The notes below the pieces were generated by a model. The model saw only the letters and a program-made list of their open reading frames with translations, did not search any database and was not told the DNA's origin. From assembly GCA_030039775.1 (NCBI GenBank), contig JASHUX010000346.1, positions 1-6,845 of the forward strand: a stretch of DNA of 6,845 nt. The letters run 5' to 3'. The position numbers and the translations under genes were made by a program. This DNA is from Alphaproteobacteria bacterium. Its GTDB lineage: Bacteria > Pseudomonadota > Alphaproteobacteria > ATCC43930 > CGMCC-115725. The first letter of the stretch is position 1; every line of letters begins with the position of its first letter. Shown piece after piece: positions 6,648 through 6,845 of the stretch.

Positions 6648-6845
6648 ATGACCAACATCGTTCTGGTGCACGGCGCGTGGCATGACGGTTGGTGCTATCG
6701 GCACACCGCCGCAATTTTACGCAAGATGGGACATACGGTCGCGACACCGACCCATACTGGTGTTGGCGAGCGCACGCATCAATCGGACGAGAACGTCACG
6801 CTGGAGACCCACATTCGCGACGTCGTCGGCTGTATCGAGGCGGAA
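6648..6845 (+). CDS. Alpha/beta hydrolase, N-terminal fragment (runs off the window)
   Basis: Only the first 66 codons are present. They open with NIVLVHGAWHDGWCY (residues 3-17): the first beta strand and the HG oxyanion-hole motif (H8-G9) of the alpha/beta hydrolase fold, in the form seen in the esterase / hydroxynitrile-lyase-like subgroup (VLVHGAWHxGWCW). The following THTGVGERTH and ETHIRDVVGCIEAE segments also fit that subgroup. There is no signal peptide, so it is probably cytoplasmic. The nucleophile Ser, the acid and the catalytic His lie beyond the window, so activity and substrate cannot be judged. It diverges from the mltB-like gene and has no clear link to the cell-wall genes. 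Confidence 0.85.
   Translation, partial: MTNIVLVHGAWHDGWCYRHTAAILRKMGHTVATPTHTGVGERTHQSDENVTLETHIRDVVGCIEAE

Noticed and set aside
6148..6747. Minus-strand open frame of 199 codons overlapping the mltB-like gene and the hydrolase start
   Set aside because: It is out of frame with the mltB-like gene, Arg/Cys-rich, and crosses the intergenic region; the two real genes explain the same DNA.

Overview
The window is GC-rich and densely coded. Its gene order, mltB-like / rlpA / dacC / tmk / holB / metG, is a familiar alphaproteobacterial arrangement, so I infer a chromosomal segment of an alphaproteobacterium. No gene here fixes the genus. I see no mobile element, CRISPR array, tRNA or rRNA, and no gap between genes exceeds about 100 bases.

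Layout on the minus strand, in the direction of transcription (right to left): a soluble periplasmic MltB-type lytic transglycosylase (5610-6572), an RlpA lipoprotein with DPBB and SPOR domains (4409-5563), a D,D-carboxypeptidase of the PBP5/6 type (3112-4353), thymidylate kinase (2471-3115), DNA polymerase III delta' (115-1203) and the first 30 codons of methionyl-tRNA synthetase (1-90). On the plus strand there are two genes: a one-domain MetE-like zinc methyltransferase (1304-2482) lying between tmk and holB, and the first 66 codons of an alpha/beta hydrolase (6648-6845), divergent from the mltB-like gene.

The first three minus-strand genes act on peptidoglycan in the periplasm: two cut glycan strands and one trims pentapeptides. 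The next genes serve DNA precursor supply (Tmk), the replicative clamp loader (HolB) and translation (MetG). The MetE-like gene breaks the usual tmk-holB adjacency. It converges on tmk with a 12-base overlap and diverges from holB, so holB-metG cannot be simple read-through from tmk.

Two points stand out. First, thymidylate kinase has no ATG, GTG or TTG start that keeps its P-loop; the best start is a CTG overlapping the dacC stop as CTGA, behind a good Shine-Dalgarno. Second, the inserted MetE-like protein keeps all four expected zinc ligands but lacks the folate-related N-terminal half of MetE, so its methyl donor is unknown. I found no clearly new multi-gene system; the window is mostly ordinary core genome with one unusual insertion.
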